Source of the DNA: Molanna angustata
Lineage: Eukaryota > Arthropoda > Insecta > Trichoptera > Molannidae
Reading direction: 5' to 3'
DNA: 64,000 nt
Assembly: GCA_963576475.1 (NCBI GenBank)
Contig: OY754982.1
Coordinates: 7,448,458 to 7,512,457, forward strand
Within the stretch, counting starts at the first letter, position 1; each line of letters starts with the position of its first letter. A program made the position numbers and the translations under genes. The notes under the pieces are model-generated. The model was not told where the DNA came from. It was given only the letters and a program-made list of their open reading frames with translations, and made no database searches. Shown here one piece after another: positions 9,761-20,983 of this stretch.

Positions 9761-10535
9761 TTTTTTCTTTAATCCCTTAATTGATTTTCTAATCTCTCAA
9801 CGAAATACCCAGCAGAAAATCCATGGCTCCTTGTGTTAGTGAATGTATTATGTTTGTGAACACAAGAGTCTCACAGCTATATATGTAGTTCTAAGATGTA
9901 ATGGCAAAATTCACGGCACATTTAAAACCAGCGCCAGAAAACGAATTCATATAATCAAAGAGCGACCTGTGACCTATCATTAAGCCAAGATGTGGTTTTC
10001 ATTATATTGATGTAATATGTACAAACCGATGCGTCTAGTCGGAGATTGGTACATTTTAATAATTTTCATAATTAGTTTTGTACATAATGATGTTACTGTC
10101 GAAGTTCCTTGACATTATACAAGATAAAATAACGTGAATTAAAGAAGAATCGATGATGATAATTACTAAATTATGAGAAAAGTGACACTTGAAATATACA
10201 GGCCATATTTAAATGTCACAAACAATAATTATCATTAATTGGACAATGGTAATAAAATTTAATTGACAATCTTTTTCGAACAAAGATTTGAGTTTTATTG
10301 ATGTTTTATTCAATAAATAATGTATTTTGGTAATAAAACTAATGGGACAGATGTAGGTAAATATTTTTAAAATTATTTAACTAAAGTTTTGTTATTAACG
10401 GAATTTCTGGTTAGTTTGTGTTTATGCCTAAATGATTCCAGGATATTATAAACTTTTGACACTCAAAATAGTTTGTATTGTTAGGAACTGAAATTATTCA
10501 ATAGTCTCTAATTTTCCGATGTCAATTCTTGATGA
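9761..10535. other. No recognisable gene
   Basis: AT-rich; I see no coding frame, tRNA or clear repeat border. Confidence 0.5.
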
Positions 10536-10539
10536 AATT

Positions 10540-10640
10540 CCATTATCTTCTTCTCTAGCCCTCGTCCCTCCACTGCTCGATGTAGGCCTCTTACACTTCC
10601 ATTCATCTCTATTCTGTTTAACTCCTACTCTATAGGTAAC
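10540..10640 (-). pseudogene. RTE-type LINE 3' end
   Basis: On the minus strand GAGGCCTACATCGAGCAGTG appears. This is the familiar end of RTE-like elements (EAY..QQW). Coding sense is lost by frameshift, and the flanks are not recognisable. Confidence 0.5.
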
Positions 10641-10754
10641 TCGAAACTGCTGAAATGCGAATGCTAAATGGGCAGTTAGTGTCCTTACGGGACAAAATAA
10701 AAAGTTCACATATTCATGGAAGCCTAGGCATTACTGTTATATTAATCATACATT

Positions 10755-11015
10755 AAGATAGAGGAAATACAGTTGAGATGGTATACGGGCATGTAGAACA
10801 CAGACCGCCAGATCACATGTTAAATTAAGTAATCTCCATAGATCTTCCTCGACTTACATACAGCGGAGGACCAAAGAATTATTGAATCGTGCAAAGTCGA
10901 AACCAATTGCAGAGACATGGCCTAGGTTACAGGACAGGAGGATCTATAAATTAAGGACGAGGAGAGCTGACACCAACAGTCGGCACATACTAAGAGTTAG
11001 GAGAAGAAGAACATA
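10755..11015 (+). pseudogene. RTE-type LINE C-terminal fragment
   Basis: The plus strand shows IQLRWY followed by a LPRLTYSGG..KPIAETWPRLQDRR region and ends in a purine tract GGAGAAGAAGAAC. It shares sequence with 46,516-46,710 (aggacgaggagagctga, caacagtcggcaca). It has stops and frameshifts. Confidence 0.55.
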
Positions 11016-11032
11016 TTATACAGTATCATCAT

Positions 11033-11560
11033 CTTCTTCAGCCCTCTGTCCTCCACTGCTGGAAATAGGCCTCTTCCACACCCTTTCATTTCCTTCTGTC
11101 GGTTGCTGCTTGCAGCCAATTTTTACCCCGCACAGCGGATATGTTATCGGACCATATTTTTTTAAGTCTTCCGACTCTCTCTTATTTTCTCAAGGTCTCC
11201 ATCTTAAAATTTTAGGCGTCCATCTTGTTGTGGGGTCCTGTCTTGCAATATGGCCCGCCCATTGCCATTTCAATCTTGCTACGCGATCCATGACATCCGC
11301 TACTTTGGTTTTTTTCCTAATTTCCTCATTTCTTCTTCTATATCTTAGGCTTATACCAAGCATGGATTATTTCATAGATCGCTGTGTGCATTTGAGCTTT
11401 TTTACATTTATTTTTGTAAGGGCCATGGTCTCCAATGCATATGTAGTCACTGGCAGTATACATGTTTCATTATGTTTTTCTTTTCAGACAGATCGAAATC
11501 TCTTTATTTTCTAGGATGAGTCTAAGTTTGCCAAAAGCTGCCCAACTCAGTCCTATTCTT
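11033..11560 (-). pseudogene. RTE-type LINE C-terminal region, inactive
   Basis: Reading the minus strand from 11,560 gives RRIGLSWAAFGKLRLILENKEI, then a broken middle, then KIWSDNISAV..NWLQAATDRRKWK and EEAYFQQW. This is the RT connection, the GRP-DDI-like region and the end of an RTE-like element. Several stops are present. It abuts the oppositely oriented endonuclease fragment at about 11,560. Confidence 0.7.
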
Positions 11561-12395
11561 CTTGGCAAGAAGCAATAACCCTACCATCTGGACACCTCCT
11601 CTATAGAAACAATGTAGATTCCTCAATAGGAGGAATAGTAATATTAATAAATAGAAATCTGAAAAGTCGTGTAACGAAAATGAATAGCATATCCCACAGA
11701 GTTATTTACGTCTTAATTCAACTGAATCAAAAAAATACTATACAGATCATCCATGCATATGCTCCTACAAGCGCCTCTGATGACGAAGAAGTCGAGCAAC
11801 TCTACGAAAATATTACTAAAGCCAAAAAATCTGAAAAAGCAAAGCTAATTGTTAAAACTGGTGACTTTAATGCCAAAATTGGCGAAATTAATCAAGGAGA
11901 TCCAAATAATAGAGGACAGTTTGGACTAGGTAATAGAAACGGAAGAGGAGATATGCTGCTGGATTATTTACGTAAAGCGGAGCTGTACTGCTTAAAAACC
12001 TTCTATAAAAACAAAAACAATGAATATGGACGTGGAGAAGCCCAGATAGCAAAATCAAAAACGAGATAGACTCACAGATGAGAGGAAATATTGTAAAAAT
12101 GTCTCAGTACTAAACAATTTTGAAACAGGCAGCAACCACAGATTGGTAAGAGCACTTTTCAGAATAAATACCAGAATGGAAAGAAAATTTTTTTTAGGAA
12201 GAAAAATCCATAAAATACCTACAAATAATATAATACCTAGAGATAAAAACATTTTTCAAGAAACGGTGGAAAATAAAGGAAGAGGGAACTCGAACAAACA
12301 GAACTGGGCATTCTTAATGACAAAATTGCCTCAACTATTCAAACAGCTGTTGAAAAGATTTCATACAGACAAAAGAAAAACAATACTAAACTAAT
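11561..12395 (+). pseudogene. LINE apurinic-type endonuclease domain fragment
   Basis: The plus strand encodes an open run from about 11,515 to 12,069 with GGIVILINRNL, IIHAYAPTSASDDEEVEQLY, KTGDFNAKIG and FGLGNRNGRGDMLLDYLRK. These are the exonuclease-endonuclease-phosphatase motifs of RTE-like LINEs. GDFNAK holds the conserved Asp and Asn. After the stop at 12,067-12,069 the sequence still shows SNHRLVRALFRI, matching the SDHxLV active-site block with Asp changed to Asn. The RT domain that should follow is missing. Confidence 0.75.
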
Positions 12396-12539
12396 CAAAT
12401 GACACTCTCAAGTTACTTGTAGAACGCAAAACTCTCGATAGGGATTCAGACCATTATAGACTCCTACAGCCTCATATATATCTTTAACTAAACATAAAAG
12501 TTCATGAGCTATATGAAAACGTGTACAAGTTAATGTTGT

Positions 12540-12625
12540 GTGAATGTAAAAAAGATCATGGCGGGATTTGAACCCATCTAATTTGTATTTACTTAACGCA
12601 ATTAATCGCAGTTTCAATATTTGAA
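12540..12625 (-). repeat. tRNA-like SINE fragment
   Basis: GGGTTCAAATCCCGCC on the minus strand is a good T-arm/B box. The upstream part does not give a clear A box, so this is a worn SINE rather than a tRNA gene. Confidence 0.35.
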
Positions 12626-12629
12626 GATC

Positions 12630-13080
12630 CGTGTGCTGTCATTTCCTTGTTTTTTAAACCTGCTTTTTGCAAACAAAATCGATTGTTTAATTTGTTTACA
12701 ATTTTTTTTTTTTATATATATTACCAAAGCTCTTAACAATTCATAAGCAGAGATCTATGATAGCTGACGTGTATGTTTTTATTTCATGTGAATGTTCGTG
12801 TTTATCCGTAAGATGTAAAAACGAGTCGTGACCAATGTTAAACGCTCCGTAATGAAAAATATTTTTAAAAATATAAACACAGATTCAATCCACAGCGAGT
12901 ATGGAATTTATCACCCTAAGCACATTCGTAAGGTACACCTGGCATCTTCAGATGCACAATTTACACTTAATATGGAACTCAAACAAAAATATTTATATGT
13001 GGATGTTCAATAGGGGAGGAGGGGGGGGGGGGGATATTAATTAATTTATCTTTTTTTTACAAAATATAAACAAATATAAT
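12630..13080. other. No recognisable gene; G homopolymer
   Basis: AT-rich with a guanine run at about 13,021-13,033. No coding sequence is seen. Confidence 0.5.
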
Positions 13081-13084
13081 GCAC

Positions 13085-13150
13085 ACAGGCGGGCTTATTG
13101 CCACTAGGTAATCTTCTAACCAACCAGATTACAAATTACGATAAAATTGT
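13085..13150 (-). mobile_element. LINE-type 3' tail
   Basis: The minus strand has GGTTGGTTAGAAGATTACC then GGCAATAAGCCCGCC, a variant of the hairpin tail seen at 27,600 and 59,650. Confidence 0.45.
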
Positions 13151-13479
13151 ATATTATATCACATCAACAAAATAATGAAAGTTAAAAAAAATCATTACAT
13201 ACTAAAGAAACATGTGGTTATTTATGCCCTGGATACAAATTATTTATGACCTATATTGGCTCCGTAATAAACGTTTTTTAATTCGTTATTCAACAACCGC
13301 GACAGCAGTTTTTTTTTTGGATTATGGACATTCATTCCAAATTTAAATCAGGGAAAAAAATATTAAAGCTACAACAATACCTTAATATTTTTGTGGAATG
13401 AATTATGTAATTAAATTGAGGAGCATGTTTAACTGTCGGACACGTCCCGTCCAAATGCAAAAGACATCATTCACATATC

Positions 13480-13950
13480 GTCTCCACAGTGCTACATATT
13501 TTATTAATGGTGATGTGCAGTTCAAGATCTTATTTTTCAAATGGTCGACTAAGATTCTTGGGCAACAACAAAGATAAAAATAAAATATTGAGTAATTCTT
13601 GTGTGTATAAATTGAATTGTAGTGATTTTCCGGCCTTTTACATTGGTAAAACTAGCCGAAACTTTGAAATAAGAATTAAAGAACACATGAGGTGTCTAAA
13701 AAGTTATAATTTTTCTTAGTTCGCCAATCACTTAATAAACAGTAGCCATTCATTTGACAAAGAAACTGGTGTTAAAATCTTACATATAAATAAGGAGGGT
13801 CCAAGACTTGGCAACTTGGAGGCTTTGGAGATACAAAAATCGATAAATAAAAAAGAAGCAATAATTAATAATCAAATAAATTTAAACCGGACGCTCCTGT
13901 TCAATATCTTTCTACTACCACCCACACGCACTTACAACTCCTCCCCCTAA
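13480..13950 (+). pseudogene. Penelope-like element, GIY-YIG C-terminal fragment
   Basis: The frame at 13,489-13,719 contains CVYKLNCSDFPAFYIGKTSR. That gives both halves of the GIY-YIG motif as VYK...FYIGKT. One TAG (13,717-13,719) interrupts the frame, which continues FANHLINSSHSF...LEALEIQKSI to about 13,948. This matches the layout of the copy at 961-1,345. The reverse transcriptase is absent, so it is 5' truncated. Confidence 0.75.
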
Positions 13951-14005
13951 CTGCAATAACACTATACACGTTCTTTACATAGTTTTAAGTTTTAGTATTA
14001 GTTTG

Positions 14006-14045
14006 TTTTGATGAGGAAGCGGGTCAGCTCCGCAACTAGTAAACT
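14006..14045 (+). ncRNA. Degenerate hammerhead-like hairpin 3' of the Penelope-like fragment
   Basis: TGATGAGGAAG is followed by a GCGG/CCGC stem and AACTAG. It occupies the same place relative to the GIY-YIG frame as the motif at 933-960. The GAAAC box is not preserved. Confidence 0.3.
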
Positions 14046-14390
14046 ATAAATACTCATTAGTGGTGTAAACAAAGTAATTTGTAATTTTAATTTTATCAAA
14101 AAATATATACATTGCGTTTACGAGCGAAAACCACAGATAAAATTTTGACCATAGAATTATAATGAACAGAAGCCGCGTCTAGTACAAATTTCGAATTCAA
14201 ATGTATGCCAAGTTTTTTTTACATGTGTGTGTGAGGCGGTAGATCGGTTGGTCTACGTTTTATGTAGGTGTGCGTGTCGGTAGGTGTACGTATACGAGAA
14301 ATTCTTCTGTTACCTCGTAGTTTTAGTTGGCATACATTCATACATTTAGTTGGCATACACATTCGCTGACTAGGTATCTGTATCATATAT

Positions 14391-14965
14391 AATCTAACGG
14401 TCTTACTTATTAGATTTCGTTAATAGCTTACTTAACGCGCAACTAGATAAGCACGACTAAAATAGTTAAGATCGGTATTAATAAATCTTACTTATAAACG
14501 TATACTAAGATATGACTTACTAGTTCACTAAATTGTTTACGAACACCCTCATTTATTTTTTTCATATGGTCACATTGGCTTCACAGATGTCAAAAAATTG
14601 AAATTTGCATGTAATTTTTGGATAGCTGACATCGAAAAATGAAAACGAAAACCGCGTTGTGCCGTGTTGAGTCAAATTAAACACGATTGCGATGAAGAAT
14701 AACTAGGAAAATCGTTATAAGTATTAAATTTTTCTGTCAATCTCAAATATGCGTCGGAACATATGTGAAAGATCCGCCATTTTGAAATATTTGTTATGAC
14801 GCGTTAGTCAAGCATTAAACAACCTCTCGACCTGTCTTAACTTGTCGTATATGAAATTAAGGCGTAATAAAGATAGTCACGGTTTATTAGTAAACTTTTA
14901 CGTTAATCACGCTCTATTACCAAGTACTATAGATAGTTTACGTTTATAAGTAAGACGGTAAGATT
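14391..14965. mobile_element. Putative non-autonomous DNA transposon with TIRs
   Basis: The left end AATCTAACGGTCTTACTTAT is matched by AATCTTACCGTCTTACTTAT on the opposite strand at the right end. The 575-bp interior is AT-rich with no coding frame. I found no convincing target duplication. The 14,046-14,390 flank shows nothing else. Confidence 0.4.
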
Positions 14966-14974
14966 TTGACCATG

Positions 14975-15065
14975 ACCGATTTCGTTTTCTTATAGCAAAA
15001 GCATTTATGCTTAGTTTAGGGACGGTATGAAGATGTACATGAACCTACTTGTTATAATGACATTT
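14975..15065 (+). mobile_element. SINE family 2, 5'-truncated copy
   Basis: Starting GACCGATTTCG, it continues with AGCATTTATGCTTAGTTTAGG and TGTACATGAACCTACTTGTT, matching the tail of the copies at 35,187-35,395 and 56,448-56,635. The tRNA head is missing. Confidence 0.6.
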
Positions 15066-15840
15066 TCATTCTTTAAAAAAAATAGGACTTAACACCAAAG
15101 TTCTCTTGGTATTAAAACAAAATCGACTAGCAGATTTACACTCATTAAGAAAAAGTACAAATTATTACTTGTAGAATTTGAGTACGTATTTGGCTTTCTG
15201 TTCTTGTCAATTAGAAATTTATTTTATGTATATAATGTCAATTGAAAATAAAAATACGTTTTCGTTGCTCTATTTGTCGAGAAACGACATTTTACGTTTT
15301 TATTTTCACAATCTAATCTTTACAATCTTAATGTCAAAATATTATATCAAACAAAAGATAGGTATTTAAATATGGAATGATGAAATGTTGAAAAATGAAC
15401 TACGAATTATGTGTTTAGGTACCTAATATAAAAAGTATCAAAATACAATAAGTAAACTTTATATGTAGATTCACACCAAAAACACCAAAGCGAAATATTA
15501 ATTGAAAATTTCCAACACGATTAAAATTTCAAATAAAAAAATCTTAACTCTCCGCTATTATCTAGTAACAAAAACTAAGATAGGTAGGTTAAAATTGATA
15601 TAAAATCATAAAGGTTATCGCTGTAATTAATTTAGATGTTTTTCAATTTTTCAATATTTATTTAATCATCTTCTGTTATCTATCGAGTGTAAATGGTTAA
15701 TATTTTTTCTTCGATTAAAAAACATACGGAAATATTTTTAAGTAAATACCCACAAAATTATTGAAATATCATACATATTCATGCATTACGCGGTGAAAAT
15801 ATGAAGCTGATTTAATTTTTTTAAAGAAAAAATAAATATT
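15066..15840. other. No recognisable gene
   Basis: AT-rich spacer between two oppositely oriented SINE-2 copies. No domain is recognised in its short frames. Confidence 0.5.
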
Positions 15841-15842
15841 TC

Positions 15843-15995
15843 CTTATAACAAGTACATGTACAATCATACATTCACTAAACTAAGTATAAATGCTTGTGC
15901 TATAGCTTATCGAAATCGGTCGTGATATGATTCAAACTCACGACCACTGAATAACTACTAACCCACCGCGCCAACCTCTCTGCCACCATCCATCT
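15843..15995 (-). mobile_element. SINE family 2 copy
   Basis: The tail motif (AAGTATAAATGCTTGTGC) and a worn B box GATTCAAACTC lie at 15,890-15,935. The head follows with GCGCCAACCTCTCTGCCA. The head is to the right, so the SINE is on the minus strand. Confidence 0.6.
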
Positions 15996-16079
15996 AAATG
16001 TTTATGTACCAAAGCATATCTTTCGAGATAATTTTAGTTTCTGATCTTTAAAAAAATCAATCCATACACGTGCGATCCC

Positions 16080-16330
16080 AGTGTGGAGCATGTGATCGTC
16101 ACCCAATTTCTCCAAGATATTCAATCTTGGACAAACTCCATTGTCTGCTCCCATGCCAATCCGTACGACCCAGAACTCTAGTAGTGTGTAGTCTCTGGAT
16201 GGTCAGAGCAGGCCTACCCTGACGTCTGTTCCTTTCAGGAGAACTGTAGATGATCCTGTCAGAACACATACGGAGGACATTTCCGAGACAGTTCAGTCTG
16301 CGTGCATTCTCTGATTTCCTCATTGGTGAT
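16080..16330 (-). pseudogene. Probable LINE C-terminal fragment
   Basis: The minus-strand frame contains RLNCLGNVLRM and RRQGRPALT. They resemble RLRWLGHV.RM and RRRGRPA.TW of RTE-like C-termini. Only about 75 residues remain. Confidence 0.45.
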
Positions 16331-16454
16331 AAAAAAAAATTAGATTCCTAGAATTCGCCACAGGTATCTGCTTTCAACACTTCGAAATTGTTTTGCGCGA
16401 ATTTGATCTTCCGACATTTATTCTATCCACATGATCATTAAATGATATATTATG

Positions 16455-16909
<455 letters not shown>

Positions 16910-16910
<1 letters not shown>

Positions 16911-17110
16911 TGCCGACTGCCGTGGCACAGTTGGTAAGCCGTTCGGTTTCTGTGCGGGCGTCCTGGACATTTATTTAAATTCATTTCTCACACAAATATT
17001 GCTTTTCTGGGCTGGAAACACTGGTTAGTTGGAAAAAATATCCATATGGCAATAAACTCGCCACTTGCGCAGGGTGCAAGGAAGTGTTAATAAAGATAAA
17101 TCAATAAATA
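16910..17110 (+). mobile_element. SINE-like element with LINE-type tail
   Basis: GTGGCACAGTTGGTAAGCC gives an A box, but no B box is seen. It ends GGCAATAAACTCGCCA and then an (ATAA)n tail, as in the LINE tails at 27,600 and 59,650. It may be a SINE that shares a LINE 3' end. Confidence 0.5.
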
Positions 17111-17224
17111 AATATTATATAAATATATTGCAATTAGTTTTCTGCTTTATAGTACCTACAGTTGATTATTGACCCGATAAGTGTGTAGTAAAAGATGAAA
17201 AATATTGAGACAATGCTCGAATTG

Positions 17225-17295
17225 TTAAATCTGTGTCTCATCACCCCACAGTATGGGATATGCCGTGAAAGTATGAATGAATGAATGAACGAATG
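17225..17295 (+). mobile_element. LINE/SINE 3' tail, ATGCCGTGA type
   Basis: TCACCCCACAGTATGGGATA is followed by TGCCGTGAAAGTATGAATGA and (ATGA)n. The same end closes the elements at 54,945-55,225 and, in variant form, 54,420-54,450. Confidence 0.5.
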
Positions 17296-17639
17296 CTAAA
17301 AGTAGTTGAAGATATTGTACCAACTAACTATATGAGTACTTTAAGAAGTGCAATGGTGACCAATGTAAGTACATAAGTATGCAGATAAGCAGAATTATTT
17401 GTGAAAGGTTGTACCCTACTCTAGATATTATGCACTCTCTTCCTACCTTCAATACTGTATGTTATTCGACTAATTTATTGGAAGTAGGTATATCTATAGT
17501 TCCATACTGCGCCCATATTGCGCGCATTAATGCGGTAACCACAATTGCAACAAACATACATTTTAATTTTGTCGATGTTTTTTTTGTTAATTTGATTCTA
17601 TGGGAATATAATAATAGAGAAGGGAACGTGAAAGCCTTG

Positions 17640-17990
17640 AGAGGGGAGTCATGCTGAGGAACGTTCCACGAAGAAGACCATGGTGCAGATCACTGATGAG
17701 ATGGATCGTCCAGTTCAAGAAGCTGCCAACTTCACTATAAAAGGTGCGAGAGTCCGGGAGGAGCTTGGTTCGAAGGTCGAAGGTACGACGCTGAGAAAAT
17801 AAGTTTTTATCAATATCGACGCTACATTATATTGCATGGAGTATCCGAATGTGGAATTCATTACCATGACAGTTAAGATGGCTGGAATGCTGGACGTCTT
17901 TGAGCGAAAGGTCTTATGAAGATTTTACAATGCAGATCCATGATGGAAAACAATTTATGGGGCATCAGACGATGTAATGACGACCTTGTA
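17640..17990 (+). pseudogene. LINE C-terminal relic
   Basis: Scattered plus-strand segments read LDVFERKV then EDFTMQIHDGKQFMG.. and NDDLY. These correspond to the EVFERKVLR..YG..NDELY connection of RTE-like elements. Multiple stops are present. The 17,300-17,640 flank has a frame (17,379-17,657) I do not recognise. Confidence 0.45.
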
Positions 17991-18351
17991 TAGGTACAAA
18001 ATATCAAGGCCCCGAGTATCACAACACATCTAATTGCTCAGATATACATATATATATTTTTTTGTTTTGTTTTGGAAATTTACAGTATAATAACATTTCT
18101 TGTACAGATGTATTATGTTAACAAAAAACGAATACCAATTAAAATTTTCCACAGTATTAATAAGTTTTAACTGGTGTGATTACTTACAAAACTATTTTAA
18201 AACGAGTGGGTTGTGGCCAACGCTAAACTCCTCACTAACAAGTCACTCCATAAAGTATTCAAATATTGTATGGAAAATTTTAGTAGCGTCTAGCCCCTGA
18301 GTTTCTTTTCTGCATTCTTAGGTTAGGTTTAAGTTTGTGTATAATAATAAT

Positions 18352-18390
18352 AGCGACTCGCGTGAGCGAGTTGCTTTATAAATTGAATTA
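18352..18390 (+). repeat. Palindrome-bearing repeat motif
   Basis: GCGACTCGCGTGAGCGAG is followed by TTGCTTTATAAATTGAAT. The same block is at 50,424-50,462. Shorter versions are at 49,829-49,850 and, as an inverted pair, at 30,142-30,210. Confidence 0.6.
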
Positions 18391-18874
18391 TAAATTATTA
18401 TAAATTAAATATATAATATTCTTTTAATTTTTCGCATTTAATATAAAATTTCACAGCTCATTTGACATAATACTACGAGATCTCAACCAATCAGAGAGCC
18501 AACCGGAAACAGAATGCAAACGGGTAGATTCAGATTGTAGACTCTAGTGAAAATTTTCAGCATTTTCATGAAAACTTGATAATTCTTCAATGCCATTTTA
18601 TGAAAAAGATGTGCCTCTTTACCAATTTGAAAATAAAAATTTCAAATTTAAAGTTTGCTGAGCTTGGGGTTACTTTCAAAATCTAATGGGTTCTAAGCGA
18701 GTATAAGATATATAAATTTGCAAAATTTGAAAAGAATCGAATGAGTACTTTAGTCTATAATCGATAAAGTTGAATAAACATGACGTAGGTACATACATAG
18801 CACATACATAATACATAGTACATACACAGCACACATACCTATACAGATACATTGTGAAACTTTCAGAATACAAT

Positions 18875-19110
18875 CGGCCTTCGTGGTTCAGTTGGTTAGA
18901 TATCTGGCTGCCGATCCAAAGGTCTCGGGTTCGATTCCCGGTGGTGACACAGTTTTTAATTGTGTTTTAATTCTGGATATATGAGACGATTAATATCGAG
19001 TCTACAGAATGTAGTAACTTGTTATTGGGTGCGCGATAAATTAATATTTGACATAGTAGTAGTAAATATAGTAATACCTGTTAGTTGCTCGAGAAGTAAC
19101 AAATAAATCT
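18875..19110 (+). mobile_element. SINE family 1, full-length copy
   Basis: A tRNA-derived head has an A box (TGGTTCAGTTGG, 18,884-18,895) and a B box (GGTTCGATTCC, 18,928-18,938). The body follows (CAGTTTTTAATTGTG, AACTTGTTATTGGGTGCG) and the end is GTTGCTCGAGAAGTAAC plus AAATAAAT. A second full copy is at 57,675-57,906. Not a tRNA gene: there is no acceptor pairing and a long body follows. Confidence 0.85.
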
Positions 19111-19271
19111 AATATGTACCTACTCGCTTAGACCCCATGAGATTTTGAAGGACGTGCTTTTCATTTTTTTTAGCTGTCAAATATTTCAAAGTGACCCAAG
19201 CAAAATTTGAATAATTTGTGGAGAGACTTGGTAGTAAAGAGTATAGCGTTAGACACAACCCACTCGTTTAA

Positions 19272-20180
19272 AGATAAATGCAAGAAACAATAAAAATTGT
19301 GAATCACATCCGCCACAACCAAGAACGACACATGCGCAGCGTCAATATAGTTTTTTGGCACCAAGACTTTATAATAAAATAATGATGGATATTGAAGAAA
19401 ACATATCGCATGACAGGAAAACATTTCAGAGACCTCGTTACTCGTTGGCTGAAGCAGATTGGAAGAGAAGGATCTGCCTCGGTACTCTTAGATTTTTTGA
19501 GATAGAGGTTTTAGAGTTTTTTTTTTATCCTGGTTGTCGATGTTCTAAGTGAATGGAGTATGTAAAGAAAAAAGAAAAGAAAAGAAATCATATGATCGCA
19601 GAGAAGCCATGTAGCAATTCAAAACTAGTACTGCCTCAGAACGGACTATGTCAGCGAGGCAGTAAAATTTCCAATGTGTGGAAAAAAAAAATAATAATTG
19701 TAAAATTGTAATTAGGTAGAAACTAAAAAATAAAATTGTATTTTTGTTTCTTTGTAATAATTTATTTATAATGTTGGAAATATACTATTCATTCATTCAT
19801 TCATTCTCGTGCATTTTTTATTATTTATTTTTGCGTTTAGTATTAAAAATATAATAATTTTATTAATAAAATACACTCAATGAAATGTTTATCGATGTGA
19901 TATTAATAGGAACAAATCTGACACATGTCCACAGATAATATGGAAGTAAACTTTCAGTATACTTCACATGTCATAGTGGAGGAAGCTTAACCTAAAAATG
20001 CCATAGATTAGTGAAGAAAATTTATATAAAAATACAAATTCTATTAACTGTGTGTGACGTATTGTAGAAAAATGATAATATACGAGTTAATTAATCTATA
20101 TTATACCTATAGGAAGGTACTGTGAAATTGACCTTTATATATAATTTCTAGAGATTTTAAAATTTTCATGAAGCTATAAA
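19272..20180. other. No recognisable gene
   Basis: AT-rich with a short (ATTC)n at about 19,788-19,805. A frame at 19,355-19,552 (+) shows no domain. Confidence 0.5.
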
Positions 20181-20182
20181 AT

Positions 20183-20371
20183 CCAGGGGGGCAAGTCTGG
20201 TTCGACCGGCGAAATCAAAACCCCAGTGATTACCCATATCATGGATATAATTATCGTATGGAGTTCTATGACATCAAAAGATTATATAGAACTCCATAAA
20301 ATAATTAATCCATTATATGGGTAATCACTGAGGTTTTGATTTCGCCGATCTAACCAGACTTGCCCCCCTGG
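20183..20371. mobile_element. Palindromic MITE, copy 1
   Basis: The two halves are near-complete reverse complements. Both ends read GGGGGGCAAGTCTGGTT outward to inward. The second copy is at 36,290-36,475. There is no coding potential; the frame through it reads the palindrome. Confidence 0.85.
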
Positions 20372-20429
20372 TCTGCTTGTATTTGTTGTTTTATCTTGTC
20401 TGTGTCTTTATACGTTATATTTTGTATTG

Positions 20430-20945
20430 TTTTTATTTTGTCGTATTTTAACGTATGCCAGTGAAACATGGATCTGGCAAAAGACGCATGAAAGTAGAAT
20501 AAATGCTGTAGAAATGAGATCACTATGAAGAGTATGTAATAGAACGATATATTATAGAATTAAAAATGAGGACATAAGGAGAGAATGCAAGTTAAAGAAG
20601 GATATTATAAGTAAAATGAAAGTGAATGCCTTGAGGTGGTCTAGAAATATTGAAAGAATGAACGATGAACGACTGAACAAAAAAATAATCATGGGTGTAA
20701 GAGATGGAGTGAATAGCAGGGGCCGCCCCTGAAAGGGGTGGCATGACCAAGTGAATGATATATTTTGAAAGAAGGCAACATAAGAAGTTTGAACAATCAA
20801 CGAGCATGTATGAGATGATGCATGGATGTAAAGGAAGCAAGAAATATTTGCAAAAATAGAGAAGTATGGCACTCGGCTCTCTCTGCTTACCCCGTAAGGG
20901 ACATGGCGTGATGGTATATATGTTTTTATTTTGTACCTTCTGACT
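20430..20945 (+). pseudogene. LINE C-terminal fragment with 3' end
   Basis: The plus strand encodes RVCNRTI, KNEDIRRECKLKK, KMKVNALRW, IERMNDERL and GVNSRGRP, with stops. It ends with TCTCTCTGCTTACCCCGTAA and ACATGGCGTGATGGTAT. It is a sister of 53,990-54,445, which is better preserved. Confidence 0.7.
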
Positions 20946-20983
20946 TTCAACTTGTGGTATGCAACCATGCATTTACGCTGAAT

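Larger units (their letters stand above)
18201..19268. mobile_element. TIR DNA element, 1.07 kb, TAA target duplication
   Basis: The left end AACGAGTGGGTTGTGGCCAA and about 40 further bases match the reverse complement of the right end (19,208-19,268) at roughly 80%. TAA flanks both sides (18,198-18,200 and 19,269-19,271). A three-base TAA duplication suggests the PIF/Harbinger group, but no transposase is present. A SINE sits inside at 18,875-19,110. Single ends of the same family are at 22,444-22,478, 48,141-48,194 and 49,469-49,509. Confidence 0.65.

Noticed and set aside
18875..18950. Possible tRNA gene with good A and B boxes
   Set aside because: No acceptor-stem pairing, and a conserved non-tRNA body and tail follow, shared with 57,675-57,906. 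It is a SINE. The heads at 35,290-35,395 and 56,530-56,635 were rejected as tRNA genes for the same reason.
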